From Aptenodytes patagonicus (taxonomy: Eukaryota > Chordata > Aves > Sphenisciformes > Spheniscidae), in NCBI RefSeq assembly GCF_965638725.1, contig NC_134975.1, positions 496,861-560,860 of the forward strand: DNA of 64,000 nucleotides, read 5' to 3'. This document shows, one piece after another, positions 32,795 to 50,924 of the stretch. Below the pieces are notes generated by a model. The model searched no databases, was not told where the DNA came from, and was given only the letters and a program-made list of their open reading frames with translations. The stretch's first letter is position 1. Every line of letters begins with the position of its first letter. A program made the translations under genes and the position numbers.

Positions 32795-33221
32795 TATAAA
32801 GGGAGCTGGAAGAGGATTGGGGGGGAAGGTCAGTTGAACTGGTGGGGGTTGCTCAGGCAGCAGCATCTTACTGAGATGAGCGAGGGAGAGGTATAAAAAT
32901 ACAACTCTGGGCTCCCAGCAGCTCCTCAGCTAAAGGTGCTAAATCCTGCCCAAGCAGCCCTGATCCTGCTCAAGGTGGATGGAGCCATTTTAAGCAACAG
33001 TTTAAATTAAGAGATCTTGGCTAGCTGAGCTCACATCAACGTGCAGGTTGTCACAGCTTTCATGCCCAAAGGCCACCTCAGACCCAGAGCAGAAACCTCT
33101 TTCCCACTGCAAAGGGTAGGGGTGATTTTCCACTGTCTCTCGCAAAGTTTTCCTTCCTTGTTGGAGCCGGGATGCTGCCCAGCTGAAGAAGGACCCACGG
33201 GGAGGATCTGAACAGCCCCAG
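32795..33221 (+). promoter_or_regulatory. Likely ANKRD33 promoter and non-coding first exon
   Basis: Two TATA-like boxes lie on the plus strand, ATATAAAG (about 32,794-32,801) and TATAAAAA (32,892-32,899). About 300 bases past the second, CCCCAG is followed by GTAAGATC (donor at 33,222). The next good acceptor on this strand is CTCCCCCCAG at 34,141-34,150, nine bases before the ANKRD33 ATG, so a non-coding exon of about 32,920-33,221 spliced to the first coding exon fits well. This is inference from signals only. Confidence 0.45.
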
Positions 33222-34159
33222 GTAAGATCAGGGTACGGTGAGAAGAGCATCTCCAGAGTCTGCTTTGGGATGTCTAAGAGCTGTGGGAGAGTTTAATGGA
33301 ATTGCAAAGACTTTCTTCCTTTCATAGCACCAATCAATTAATGGTTGGCTTCTACTTAAAAGCAAAATGGTTTAATTTCTGCTGTCAGGCTGCAGTCGGT
33401 CCCTCCCTGCCCCAGAGCTCCGGTACCAGGGCTGCGGGTTGCCCTGTGTTGCGCAGTTTAAGGAGCTCCTCAGGGAGCTGGGAGTTGCTCTGGCCTCTGC
33501 TCTCCTGCTGCTTGATTGTAAGGAGACAGATTTAACCCTTCTCTCTGTACGCTGCTCTGGTTCTGCTGCTAGGAAAGGTCTTTGCAGATGCTTTGATGTG
33601 CACCATTTAGGTGAGGAGGGCACTGTGAGAAGGGCTCAGACCCCGGCCATGAGGCATGGGGAGGGATGGAGATGTGCCCTTCCTGCTGGCGCTTGGCACG
33701 ACAGCCTGGCTGCATTCAGTGCCACGATCGGCATCCCTTCTGCCCTGGAGACGTTCCCGATCTCCCCACCTGCCTGGTTTCAATGCCTAGACCGTGGGAC
33801 ATTTATCCACCTTCCAAACTCCCGAGATGTTCCCCCATTTTCCCTGCTCTGCGCTGGAGATGGTGCCGTGGGGAGCTGCTCCCCACCGGGGGTTTCGCAA
33901 TATCCAAGCCCCTGGTGCAAGCGTTTGCATGGGGCAGAGGAGGGAAACTGGACCCACGGGCTGTGCCAGTGGCTGGGAGCCAGCTGAGGCTTCCCGGCAG
34001 GACAAGGGATGCCGGGGCCCCCACAGTTCCCACGCCCGCTCTGTGTCTGCACAGGGGGGAGTGAACAGTCCGGAGTGCCCCCGCGTCCTCCCGGGAGAGG
34101 CTCCTGGCCCCAGGCAGGGCTTGGGGCCAAGCTGGGCTCGCTCCCCCCAGCGGGGCCGG

Positions 34160-36676
34160 ATGACAGATGCCTGCAGTGGAGGAGAACATGCTGCAGCCCC
34201 TGCTTCCAGCTCAGATGCCTCTGACCCAGAGCTGCACTACGAGGAGGAGGAGGGTGAGTCGGAGCCCTCGGACACCAGCAGCATCTTCTCCGATGACTCC
34301 GTCTATCCTTGCTACGAGCTCTCTCTGGGGGCTGGTGGTGCCGGGGACCTCAGCCTCTACCAGTGCTGCACCAGGAACGATGCCACGCTGGTGCAGGAGA
34401 GGCTGGAGCACGGGGTGACCCGGAGTGAGGCCACGGAGCTGGACATCAATGGGAGGGTGAGTGGCTGGGGGGGGGCACCCTGCAGAGCAGAAAGAGGATT
34501 TCCTGGGAATAGGCAAATCCTGAAGGATGGTGGTTGCTAAAGCAGATGGAGGAGGAGGGAGAGTCCTGGGTGGGATGGCTTTGACAAGGGATGGGTCTCC
34601 TGGGATTGATCCAATCCTTGGAGCAGAACCTCGTCTGTCCTCCCATCTTGAGCCTGTCTGGTTTGGGGGGGGGGGGAGAAGTGGGGGGGACCATGGGGAG
34701 CACCATGGTGGGGAGGATGGTGCAGTGCCAGCCCTGGCGCTGAGTGCTGCCCCCTCTCCAGAACGGGCTCATGGTCGCCTGCTACAAGGGCTTCGTGGAC
34801 ATCGTGCCCCTGCTGCAGAAGTGCCCCTACATAAACATCAACCAGCAGGACAAGGATGGGAACACGGCCCTCATGATGGCAGCCCAGGCGGGTAGGCACC
34901 GCGCTCGGCCTCAGCATAGGGCAGCCTCCACGAGACCCCTCAAAGTGATGTGACCCCCTGTGCTTCCCCTCCAAAAACCCTAAAATGAGCCATCGGGAAA
35001 GCCGAGGGTCCCGAGGGCTGTGACCCTCCCCATCTAAGTTTATGGTTCATCTTAGCACCGTTTTAAAACTGGGTAGATGATGCAAAAATGGAGATTCCCA
35101 CAGCAATGTTGTCTTGCAACACCTCCCGCCTGAGCAGTCGCATCGAGCAGCAGAGCTGAGCCAGAGCTGCCCCACGTGCTCCGGAAAAGCCCCGTGAGCC
35201 GCAGTGATTTACCTGCACACAAGGTCTGAGCTGGCAAATGCCACGTAGGGACCACATCTCCGGTCACGATGGTTTTCCTCGTTACGGCAGAAGAGTCTGG
35301 CTCCTTCCACCGTGATTAACCACGGGGGAAAGGAGGGTCTCAAAGTGGGGATCACCCTTTATTCCTACTTTATCCTTGCTGGAATTGATGATTTTTTTTT
35401 TTTGCATTTTTGGACTCTCTCCTGCATCCTCTGCTGAAGCAGCTGGCGCGCCAGCGCTGTTCCCTGCACAGCCAAACCCAAAACAAAATTAACCCAAACC
35501 CTTTCAGTCCTGATCCCTCCAAGTTTCTGCATTTTTGTCCTCACAAGATGCAGTCGCTAAATACTTTCTCCAGCAGGCATCAGGAGTTACCACTCGTTAA
35601 CTGTCAAAACTCTAATGCAGCTTCTCTCTGGCTGTTAAGGACACATCACCATCGTCAACTACCTCCTCAACTACTACCCCGCGCTTGAGGTGGACAAGCG
35701 AGACCCCCGAGGCCTGACGGCGCTGATGAAGGCCGCGATGCAGGGGCAGGAGGACTGCGTGGCTGCCCTGCTCCTGGCCGGTGAGCATCTCCCCAGGGAC
35801 TTCCCGGGATTTTTTGGGAAGGGGTGGCACTGCTGCTCGCCCTGCGCTCTGGGGTGGGACAGGGTGGGATGCTGCGGTGACGGTCTCTGCATCCCAGTGT
35901 CTCCAGGAGCAGACCTGCAAGCGGTGGATCCCATCAAGGGGAAGACGGCCAGGGAGTGGGCAGCCTTCACCGGCCGCTTTGAGACAACCATGCGGATCCG
36001 GAGCCTCCTGCGGCGCCCGCGGGCGGAGCAGTTTGGCACCCAGTACCGGCCCGAGTGGCCAGCCCTGGCTGAGCTGGTGGCCAAAGCCCTGAAACCCAAA
36101 TCCAGGGGCAAGAGGCTGTCGGAGAAGATCCGATCCATGTTCACCTTCAACTTCCCCCACGACCACAAGGAGGATGGCATGATGGACCACATGGTGAGGA
36201 TGACCACCTCCCTCGCCAGCCCCTTTGTGGCCACCGCTTGCCAAACCATCTGCCCCGACAGCCCCCCAGAGGTGGGCAAGCACAGGCTGTCTGTGCCAGA
36301 GATCCTCGGGCAGCATGTGCTGGATCCGGACGCTGAGCCAGAACCCACCTTGTGCCCCAGCACCAGTGCATCCTCTTGCAACAGTCAAGCTGTGTCGGAG
36401 ATCCGGCTCCTGCCACCACGCTGGCCAGCCAGTGGCCTCCTGAGCTTCCCGCCCCTGCGGCGTGGGAACAGCATCTTCCCCGGAGAGCCCACCCCGAAAA
36501 TCAAAGTGAGCAAAGCCTCCTGCTCGACTGCCCGCTCGAGGGAGCAGAGGCAGCACGGGAAGGACAAGAACCTGCTGCAGCCACCCAAGTGGAGGTACAA
36601 GGAGCTGAAGGAGGAGACAGCGGCCAAGGAGGCGAAAAGCGAGGAGAAAAAGAAGAAAGGGGGGAAGAGATGCTAA
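34160..36676 (+). CDS. ANKRD33: Ankyrin repeat domain protein 33
   Basis: Four coding exons (34,160-34,456; 34,762-34,891; 35,640-35,780; 35,907-36,676; phases 0, 1, 1) give 445 residues. The N-terminus is acidic and Ser-rich ([20 protein letters not shown], then VYPCYEL). Ankyrin repeats span about residues 75-215: [60 protein letters not shown] and [21 protein letters not shown] conserved module follows ([37 protein letters not shown]), with a lysine-rich C-terminus starting at [11 protein letters not shown]. These match ANKRD33/ANKRD33B; the neighbours ACVRL1 and ACVR1B favour ANKRD33. In mammals it is known as a photoreceptor-enriched regulator that restrains CRX-driven transcription. The ATG is the first one after the acceptor at 34,150. 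Confidence 0.93.
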
Positions 36677-37134
36677 GGAAGGAGTGTCGGGGTGGGGGCG
36701 AGGTCCCAGCTGTCCCCTTGGACCTGCTTGCTTTTTTGGCACGGGGTGGCTTCCTTCCCTGGCAGGATGGTGATGCCTGAGGGAGGAGGATGCTGTGGAT
36801 GTACGCAGCTGAGATGCCCCGGCCCCTGTGGTCCCAGGTCCCTGACCCCCCTGCCCAGCCCCTCGTCCTCTCCTGCCTCGAGGGCGGCCACCCCAGCCCG
36901 GCTCTGGTCGTGCTGGGCTCTGACGTGCTGAGACCCTGCCCTGGGCCGGGCGCTGGGTCTGCAGGGAGCAGGTCTGTGGCAGAAGCTGCTCTTTTTCTTT
37001 TTCCTTTTTCCTTTTTTTTCTTTTTTTTTTTTGCCTCTGATCTTCCTGAGATCTTGATATTGCAGTGCATGGTGGAATGTGGCCATGCAAATTAAAATGG
37101 AAGTGGTTGCCATGTTAACAGGATTGATTTAGTG

Positions 37135-37140
37135 AATAAA
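37135..37140 (+). terminator. Polyadenylation signal of ANKRD33
   Basis: AATAAA about 460 bases past the ANKRD33 stop codon, downstream of a T-rich 3' UTR. Confidence 0.65.
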
Positions 37141-40100
37141 GCTCAGGGTTGCTTGTTGGGCTGGCAGGAACCCTTCCCCCTTGCTGCCAGTGTCCCCTGT
37201 CCACCCCGTCACCCCCTCGGTGACATTAATTTCCCCAATCCTGTGTATTCCTGGGTTGCAGATGGACAAACGAAGTCTCAGCACTGGGAAGCATCTCCGT
37301 GCTGCAGGAGGGTTAACAGGACCTCCGGGTGCCAGGCACAGGCTGGAAACCGAACCTGATGTGCTCGTGGGCTCCATCCCCAGCTGCCCGACAGCCCGGC
37401 TGCCCTCCAGAGAGGGGGCGGTCGGAGAGGAGGCAGCTTTTGTGCTCCAACATTACCCAGGACAGGACCTAGTGGTCCCCGTTCCCAAGCAAACCACCCT
37501 CTGGGAGCTCCAGCCTGTGTCCACACGGAGCCCCGGGACCCCTCACCTGCACCCGTGCAGCCCCCTGGGACCCCCTCCCCTAGGGAGCTCTGCAGCTGCT
37601 TTTTCTTTTTTCTTTTTTTCCTTTTTTAACTGGATGTGCTGCAGCGGCAGTGCGCTTGTGCTCCCCATATTTCAAGCTCCTCTTAAATCTGGCTCCGTCC
37701 CAGGGCGTAGGAAAGTGAAACCAGGGTGCTGGCTGTCCTGAGCAGCCGTGCTGGCTCCTGCAGCGCCTGAGCACCCAGGGTTTGACCCCCCAGGGAGAGC
37801 GACTGGCAGCGAGAGCCTCTCGCAGCGCTGGTTATCCAGGTAGCAAATAACCCTTGGGCAGGCATGCAGCCCAGGATGGAGCCCCCTCCCTTTGCCGCCC
37901 CTTTCTTTAGGGGGACAAAAGCCCCTACTCCCCACTTTTAGGCTGCAGCTCTGCCTTTCAGGGGGACGGGGAGGTTTGGGCTGAGTCGTGGGCAGGCGGG
38001 GAAGGATGCTCGTCGGGAAGGAGCTGCGACCTCCCTGTCTGTTCCCCTCCAGCCCTTGGCTCGCGTTGGGCTCCCCAGCACGTGGCTGCCCTCCTTCGCC
38101 AGCTCCCGGCAGCGGCTCGCAGATGAGCCGGGGGCGGACGGCACATGGAGCAGCCTTCGCACACGCCGTGCCAGCCTGGCTCCCGCCGTGCGGGGGGGAA
38201 GGGAGAGCCGGGCTCCCGCTGGCCCCTCGTCCCCTGCCCTCCGCCGCTGTGGGGACGGCTCGGTGAAACCCCGAGGGGTGGCTGGATGCGACCGACCACG
38301 GTCGAGGGGGACCCGCACCCTTCTGCGGGATGAAGTCGCAGGCGCGTGGCGATGAGCGCCGTAATGATGACGGAAAGTCTCGCTTTAGCTTCGAGGGGGT
38401 GGTGGGAGGTTGTGCCATGGCAGGCAGGGCCGGCGCAGGACCGCGAGTCACGGTGCTGCCGGCGTGCCGGTGCTCAGCCCAGTGCCAAGGCGGGCGCCCA
38501 TCCCCGCTGATTCACCCCATCTGCCCCAGACGGGGGCTGGCACCGGCGTGAGTGCGGAGCGGGGCAGGGATCGCCCTGCCTGTGGCTAAGAGAGCCTGGG
38601 GTGAGTTTGGAACGTTCATTAACGTACCTCTACGATCAGTCCCAGCTCCGGATGAATTTGCTTTCCCACAGCAGCAGTGCCAGAGCCGCAGCCCGGCCTG
38701 GGGCTCCCACCCATCCCTGCCCTTTGAGTCACCGGGGATTAGGACTTAGTAACTTTTAGAAGTTTTTAAGCAAGTATTTATCCCCCCCAGTAATGATTAT
38801 TGTTAAAAATGTGGAGCTGCCCCATTTGGAAGATGAAAGTTCAGGGACCGAAGCAGCCAGCACCAGCCCTCGCCGGAGAGCCTGCGTGCTCAGCTTCCCA
38901 AGGAAACTCCTGCCTGCAGTCGTAAAAGTGGGGTGCCAGTGCCCGCCGTGTGCCTGCGCCTGTGGAAGGCAGCGGGGACACAGGAGCCATCCAGGAATAA
39001 CCCTGGGAGTGGCCGATGGCCAGTCAGATCACCGAGACCTGCGCGCCGGAGCAAAGATGGTCACGGTGATAAGGCGTCTGCAGGCACTGGCTTCCTCCTG
39101 GGCGGCTCCTATCTGATGGAAACTGCCCGTTTCCCCTGCGCCGGCTCCGCAAACCTCCCAGCCCTGGCGCGGGCAAGGTCACGCGTGAAGGTCCCTTGTG
39201 TTTTATCCTGGTTTTGTGCTTTTGTTTGTTTAAACTTCCTAGATCATGGGCGATAACGGGGGAGAGGCGGCCGGCAAGACCTCAAAGCTTCGCAGCCGCG
39301 CTCCGCTCCCCTGGCACGGGGAGGCTCTGGGTGCCAGTTGGGTTCATGATGCAATTGGGGTTGGTGACGCAATGGGGGGGCGGCGAGGTAAATCAGGCCA
39401 GGCCCCATAACTTCGTTAGGAAAGAGGCTGCAATGCCAGCCCGCACGCTGCCTGCTGGCAGCTGCCTCCGCCTGCCCGCGGGAGCGGGTCGCCGTGCCGG
39501 GGGCAGCAGACGGGTGAAAGGCAGGGATGGGGCTTGGAGGGAGAGGAGGGGGACGGGAGGAGCGCGAAGCTGCTGAGAGTGGGGTGGCTGAAAGAAAACG
39601 ACCCCGAAGCGGCAAAAGGGGAAGCGGCGCTTCCGCTGCCCACAGCCCCGGCGGCCCCACGTGTCCTGGGGGAGCGGGAAGCGCCCAGCCTCCCCCCGTG
39701 GGAACAGCCCCGCTGCCCGTGTCCCAGCGCCTGCTGGCGCGGCATCTCAAGGGCCGCAGTGGGGGACGGCGGGGATGTGCCGGCAGGATGCACCGAGCAA
39801 ACCCCCTTGGCCCACCCCAGCTCTGCTCCATGCCCGCAGTCGGGGCAGAGCATCCCTGATGGGGTGACCGTTCGACAGCACCCCCCAACGCCGTGTTACA
39901 CCCTGGGGGAGAAAACCTCCCCTGCCCTCCAGCGCAGCACCCCAAAAGTGTTGTGGCCAGCACCAAATAACCAGGGAGACCCTTGACCCTGCCGTGGTGC
40001 TCCCATCCCCATGAGGGTTGGATGCTGGAGCGGGAGGGATGGCCGAGCACATCAAGGTCATTCCCGCAGCATCTCTCCAGACCATTCCCACCCCCGGCAC

Positions 40101-43100
40101 CATCAAAGCAACCGGCTGCTGTTCTGCCAAAGGCCTTTAGACGCTCGAGGAAGGAGACATGATGGATGTCCCCCCGCCAGCTGCAGCCCAAGGGCTTGGG
40201 TTTGCCTTGAAAGCCGGGAAACCGGCGAGGGAAAGAACCCGGCGAAGGACAGGGGCGGGAGGAACAGGCTGAGGGAGAGCAACCAGGATGGAGCTGGGGC
40301 CCGGTGTGCGGGAGGAAGGGAGGCTGGCCGTGGATGTGTGCTCAGCAATAGGAAATGCTTTATTAGCTGGGAGTGGTGGAGAGAAGCCAGGCAGGAAGAG
40401 GCAGTAATAAGAAACATTTTTTTGACTTCTCCCACATCCAGACCACAGAGCGCTTGCCAAGCGGCTGCGTTCGGACAACGGGGCCGCCGAGCCGAGCCCC
40501 CAGGGCCAGGACGGGGACGGAGACGTTCCCCCGCCAGGACAGGCGACGCTGAGGCTGCGGGAGCCCCCGCGGTGCCAGGACGGGCAACGGGAGGGGAGCA
40601 GACCCATGAAGCTCCTCCAAGCCGGGGTGCACGGCACGGAGCAGAGCTGCCCCGGCTGAGCCACACGCGCCGCCTCTGAGCTCGGGACCGCGGCAGGGAG
40701 AGTCTCGCCAGGGCCGGGCAGTGCCGCAGGCACCCGCGGGACGCGAATGCTGTAGGTGAGTGGGGAAGCGCCGCGCGCTCACGGGGTCTGGGGCTGCACC
40801 GAGCTCAGCGCTTCCCTCCTGGTTTACCCCAGTGAAGCTGAAATCAGGATTTGGCCCCATTTCCTTCGCATTCGGTGGGACGCCGGGGTTGATGTCAGTG
40901 TAGCAGAGGCTGGAATCGGGGCTCTGGCAGAGCCGGGGGCATAAACCTGGATTTACACCGGTGCAGTAGTAGCAGGATCAGTCCCCAGGTCCTTGCTAAA
41001 GAGTTGAAATAATACGCGGCTGCTACCGAAAGCCTGGAGCTGACATGGGAAATGGGGAATTTGGGTGTATTTTGAAAAGGCACGGGGAAAAATGAGGGAA
41101 AGTTGACAGCTCCGCTAGCCGGGGGCTGGAGTGAGGGCGGCAGGGCACCGATGGCAGCGGTGCCATAGGACGCGCTGCCTCGACGCACCCCTTCTGCAAA
41201 GCCAAACCCTGGGTCCCTGTGAGGAGGGGTGGGCGAGGAAGAGCCAAACGGCTGCTACAGAGGCTCCGTTTTGAGAACAAAGTGCCTAAAAGCGAAGGTG
41301 GTGTGAGCCGTGCCGTGGGACCTCTGCCCTGCTGCCAGCGTTCAAACCCTGCCGCAAGGTCGGGGCAGGAACGCTCCCCTCCTCCCGGCTCTGCATGAGG
41401 AGCCGCGTGCGATGCCGGCCCCACGAAGCGATGAACGTGAGCCGGGTTTGCTGCTCTCTTTGCATCTCTCGTTTATGGCACAGCGGTGCCTGTCGGTGCG
41501 AGAGGGGCCGGGGCGGCACAGCCCACCCGTGGAGGTCCCTGAGCTGGGAGTTGCATCCATCCCTCCCGCACCGACTGCACCGGAGGGTCCAGAGGATGCA
41601 AACAGCTTTGCTGCATGCGTGACCAACCTGCAGCTATGGGGAGGAGGGAGGAAAACCTCCATCCATTGCCTGAAACCAGGCTGAAGCCTTGGGAGTCCGC
41701 GGCAAAGCTCTTGCCACCTCTGACGCGGTGTCCATCCAGCTCTTCACACCTACAGCCGGTGCTTTCAGCAGCCGGCACATGACTGGTTCACCCTGCTTCG
41801 CCCCAGCCAGCACCAGCACTGGTGCCGGCACTGCCCGGCCAGACGGTGCAAGGGTCTCCACAGTGTCTGGCTCCCTGTGAGAAGGCGACACAGGGGAACT
41901 GAGTCACGAGCCGCATCCTGCGGCGAACCCCCCCCGGGAGCAGCAGAAACCGCAGGGGAGGGCGGAAGCGCCGGGATTGCAAAGCTCCGCCGAGCCGCCC
42001 GGTAAGAGCAAGGGATCCTCCAGCTGTCCCGCGTGTCCCGGCAGATCACAGCCAGCCACCCCCGTCCCCAGGCTCGCACCACCTCCCGCTCCGTCTCCCC
42101 CCAACAGCCCCTTTGCTTTTCTCTCTGCGGGGTCGTGGGGAAATTCCCCTTCCCCAGGGCTGCTCCGGAGCCCCCTGGCCAGCCAGCGCCACGGCACGGC
42201 TGCCTATTGCTCCCAGCTGCTTCTGCCAGCACCTGCACCCCCTCCGAGAGGTTTTAACTGGGGTTTTTTCCTTCTCCCGATGCTGCTGCAAATCCCGAAG
42301 GATGGAAGGATGTAACACGGCAACGTGACTTGCCATCACCCCCCAGCCAGGCTGGGGAAGACGCTCCGGAGGGTGCATGAGCTGCAGCTCCGGTGTGAGA
42401 GACAAGGGAGGGAGGCTGGGGACAGGGATGGGGACACAGGGGCTGGTTTGACCCGTTACAGAAGCCCCCAGGATATTTCTCCCGCGGGATGCCGGGGACA
42501 GTTCTGGGTTAAGGTTTGCTCTCGGTTAGCACCAAAAATCCCTGCGATGTTGTTGCATGTACAGCAAAGTTTTGGATGAGGCCCTGACCGCTTTGTGTTT
42601 CATGGCAAAGATCCCGCAGCCGTCTAATGGCTCGGGATTTTATGGAAGTGCCCCCCAAGAAGGGAATGCACCACCAAGGGGTCTCGGCTCCCCTTTAAAA
42701 GGATGCGTTTTGTAGCACTTGGGATTGCAAGGAAAGGCGCTGTGTCTGGGAGCATCCTGGAGGCTCGGGGAGCTGCAGCCCAGCTCCAGGGGAGTTTATT
42801 TTTTAAAACAAAGCCGATCCCGGGCCAGCCGAGGGACCGGCTGCTGCTTCAGCCAGAGATCAGCCCGGGCATCGCTCCTGGCATGGGACACCCAGAACCA
42901 GATCCCGCTCCTGCCCTCCAGCCCCGGGACCCGGTCGCCGTTTCCTCCCCGCAAGCAACAACCAAGCAAGCTATTTTGGGGAGGAAAAGCCCGTTTTACA
43001 CTGCAGTCGTAGCCTGTCTGGGTCAGCCACGTACACGTGTGCTCTCAAGGGCCGGGCTTGCGTGACTTCGCTTCCCCATCAAGGCCAGAATCTAAACAAT

Positions 43101-44084
43101 CTTGATTCCTGTCCCGGCGGCCCTGGGCAGGGCTCCTTCAATTGCAGGAAACGGAGACTTTGGCGTGTTTATGTCGGGAACCACGAAGAATGAGCCGAGG
43201 AGGGGCTCGGGAGCCCCAGCTGCCGCTGGCCGAGCTCTCGGCCATGTGAAAGGGGCAGCGATGCCGGCAGGGAGAGGGGCGGGGGGCAGCGCCAGCTCCG
43301 CCGTGTTTGGCTTGGCAGAAATGTCTCTTTCACAAGGAAAAAAAAAAAAAAGAAGAGAAAAAATAGCAAAACTTCCCCCAAAGGCGCAGCTGGGGAATTT
43401 TTGGCTGCCCGCAGCGCCTCTGCTTGTGTCATCGATAAGCTCCGTACAAAAGCCCCCCTGGGACCGAGCCTTGGACCGCGGCCAGCTGCACCCGGTGGCT
43501 CCAGCGCCGGTGGGGGAGTGCACTGCAGCGTGGGGGCTTTAGGCTCTGTCCTGTGGCATGGGTCTTGCCAAACCTGGGATCTCCGGTGGTGCCGTGGCAT
43601 CACCACGCTCGCCATGGCTGCTGAGCCCACCGGCTCTGCCGCCGGCTGCGTTTTTGCAGTGCGGGAGCCACGGGAAAGGTGGGAAATGCCAGAATATGGA
43701 TGGCTGGGATAAAGGAAGGATGTTGGGGCAGCATGCACGTGGCGAGGTCCCTGTTCCAAAGTGCTCCCGAGTGCCACAGGGCCGTGTGCGGTGTCCCGTA
43801 CCCCAGTCAGGAGGTCCCCCAAGCTCAGGAGGTCCCGGGCATATGCTCTCAGGAAGGGCTGTACCGGGACGTCCGGAGCCAAACTCCGCTTGGAAGCAGC
43901 ACATCCTACCTCGCACCGCTCCGCCCACCCTCTCCCTCCCCGCCGGCCTCCATCGCTCGCCACGGCCCCCCAGTTCCTTCCCAAAGCCCCCGCAGCTGCC
44001 CCCGGCCCGGCAATGAGCCCCTCAGGGGCCAGGGGCTGCGGGGGGCTGCGGTGGGCTGCGTCTCACCCCCCCTGCCCTCCGCAG
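37141..44084. other. ANKRD33-ACVRL1 intergenic region with candidate ACVRL1 5' exons
   Basis: About 7 kb without a recognised coding exon. Two CpG-rich places end in strong plus-strand donors and are candidates for non-coding ACVRL1 first exons: one with TGTAG followed by GTGAGT (donor at 40,755) and one with GCCGCCCG followed by GTAAGAG (donor at 42,002, with a TGAGTCA AP-1-type site about 100 bases upstream). ACVRL1 in mammals starts with non-coding exons, so this is plausible but unproven. Confidence 0.35.
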
Positions 44085-44088
44085 GAAG

Positions 44089-49241
<5,153 letters not shown>

Positions 49242-50206
49242 GCGCCAGGCACGCACCAAAGCCACTCGCGGGCTGCACTGGGGATGGCGGCGAAGCCAAC
49301 GCCAGGACGGCTCCCGGTCACGGAGGGGGTTTTGCTCGCAGCCCCTGCCTTTCCCACCCCTCCTTGCAGCCTTTTTAATTTGCAAGGAGGGAAAAAATAG
49401 GAAAAAAAAAAAAAAGCAAGGGAGGAATCTTCCAGCCCGATTATAAAAATATCCCCCGGATCCGTCATCCGACGCCGGCCCGTCTCGCCTGCCCGGCGGG
49501 GATGGCAGCGGGTGCCTGGGGCTGGCAGCCCACCCTGAGCCCCCCCGGCCAGACGCCACAGCCAAGGGGTGAGCAGGCGCCAGAGCCGGCACCATCCCCT
49601 GCCGCAGCCCCCATGCCCAGCCGGGCACCCACCCCATCGCTGGCACCCGGCGCGGCACGCAGGCAGCGGGTGCTGCCCAAACCTGCCTGCCCGGCACATT
49701 GGCAGCGGGGATGCCGTGGGCTCAGCGGCGGCAGCAGGAATTCCCCGGCAGGCTTGCGGTGCCCGGCACGCCTCTCGCCGGAGGAGGTCTGGATTTCGCT
49801 GAGAAAGGATGGTCCAGGGACAGCGTCCCCCTGGCCAGGCCGGATCCGTGCCCCGGCACGTCTTGGGGCTCCCCAGGATGAGGAGCCGCCAGGACTGAGC
49901 ACGGCCCGAGCATCCCCCATACCACGGGGACCACCGAGACGGGGGCTCCCGCAGCCGTGGTGGCCTGATCCTTCCCCGACGAGCAACCAGCAGTCCCGTT
50001 TTCCAAGCCCTTTTGGTCTTTGCCATCGTTTTGGTGTTTTCCGGGGTGTCTTGGTGCACCCTGCAGCCGCCTACAGCCCGCACCGCTTGCCGCCATCCCA
50101 AAAACCACCCCACGTTCGGGGCTGTTCAGATGAGACCAGGATGTTCAGCAGAACCAGCTTTGCGCCCTACTCCATAATTATTTAATTATTAAGATTTAAT
50201 ATATTT

Positions 50207-50212
50207 AATAAA
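50207..50212 (+). terminator. Polyadenylation signal of ACVRL1
   Basis: AATAAA in an AT-rich patch (TATTTAATAAAACG) about 970 bases past the ACVRL1 stop. A further AATAAA lies near 50,370. Confidence 0.65.
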
Positions 50213-50415
50213 ACGTAAAGCTATTTTATCACTTAACAACTGCCAAACCTCCCCCATCGGGCAGCGGGCGATGTGGCAGGATGAGACACTGGCGCTTCTG
50301 CATGGCTTAATTTATTGCTTCAACACCGTGTAGCTGCCGTGTATTGCTCCGGCACCGCCGGATCCCGCAATAAATCTGGCTCCAGCCTCGTGCCAACCCT
50401 CTCCCTGCGCCCGTG

Positions 50416-50478
50416 AGGGGCTGGGGCTGCACCGGGGCAGGGGCTGGGGCTGCACCGGGGCAGGGGCTGGGGCTGCCA
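50416..50478. repeat. 23-bp GC-rich tandem repeat, nearly 3 copies
   Basis: The unit AGGGGCTGGGGCTGCACCGG plus GGC is repeated head to tail without a mismatch in its first copies. Confidence 0.9.
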
Positions 50479-50924
50479 GCCCTCCCGCTTCTGGGGGTTT
50501 GCACTGCCGATAGTCTGGGGGCGAGGGCGAAACCCCTCTGGGATGAAAGGGGAGCTGGCTTGGGAGAGCATGGCCATCCGGGGGGTTTTGGCTCTCGGGG
50601 GACATTGACCTTTGCCGGAATATCCCCGCGCCTTCCCGGCTCAACCCGGCACATCGCTGCGGCCACCCCGGGCTCGTCTCACCCCGCTCCCAGTTAAGGA
50701 CTGGGAGAAAGAGGTCAGCAAAGGGCAGCTGCCAGCCCTCGGCCGGGCTGGCACCAGGGCGAGGGGTACGTAGGGCTGCACAGGGCAGGGCCTGGGGTGC
50801 TCAGCCCGGGGTTTGGGGCGCCCTGCCTGGCCGGGGCTCGGTCCCCACCACGCACCAGCTGCTCCAGGCCTGTGGCTCGCAGCCCCCTGCCTGCGCTTGC
50901 CAGCCTCACGCTGCGCCCCGACGC

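Noticed and set aside
39244-40860. Genes in the CpG-rich ANKRD33-ACVRL1 interval (open frames of 150-315 codons)
   Set aside because: Several overlapping frames on both strands with no domain and no consistent splice sites; open frames are expected at this GC content.
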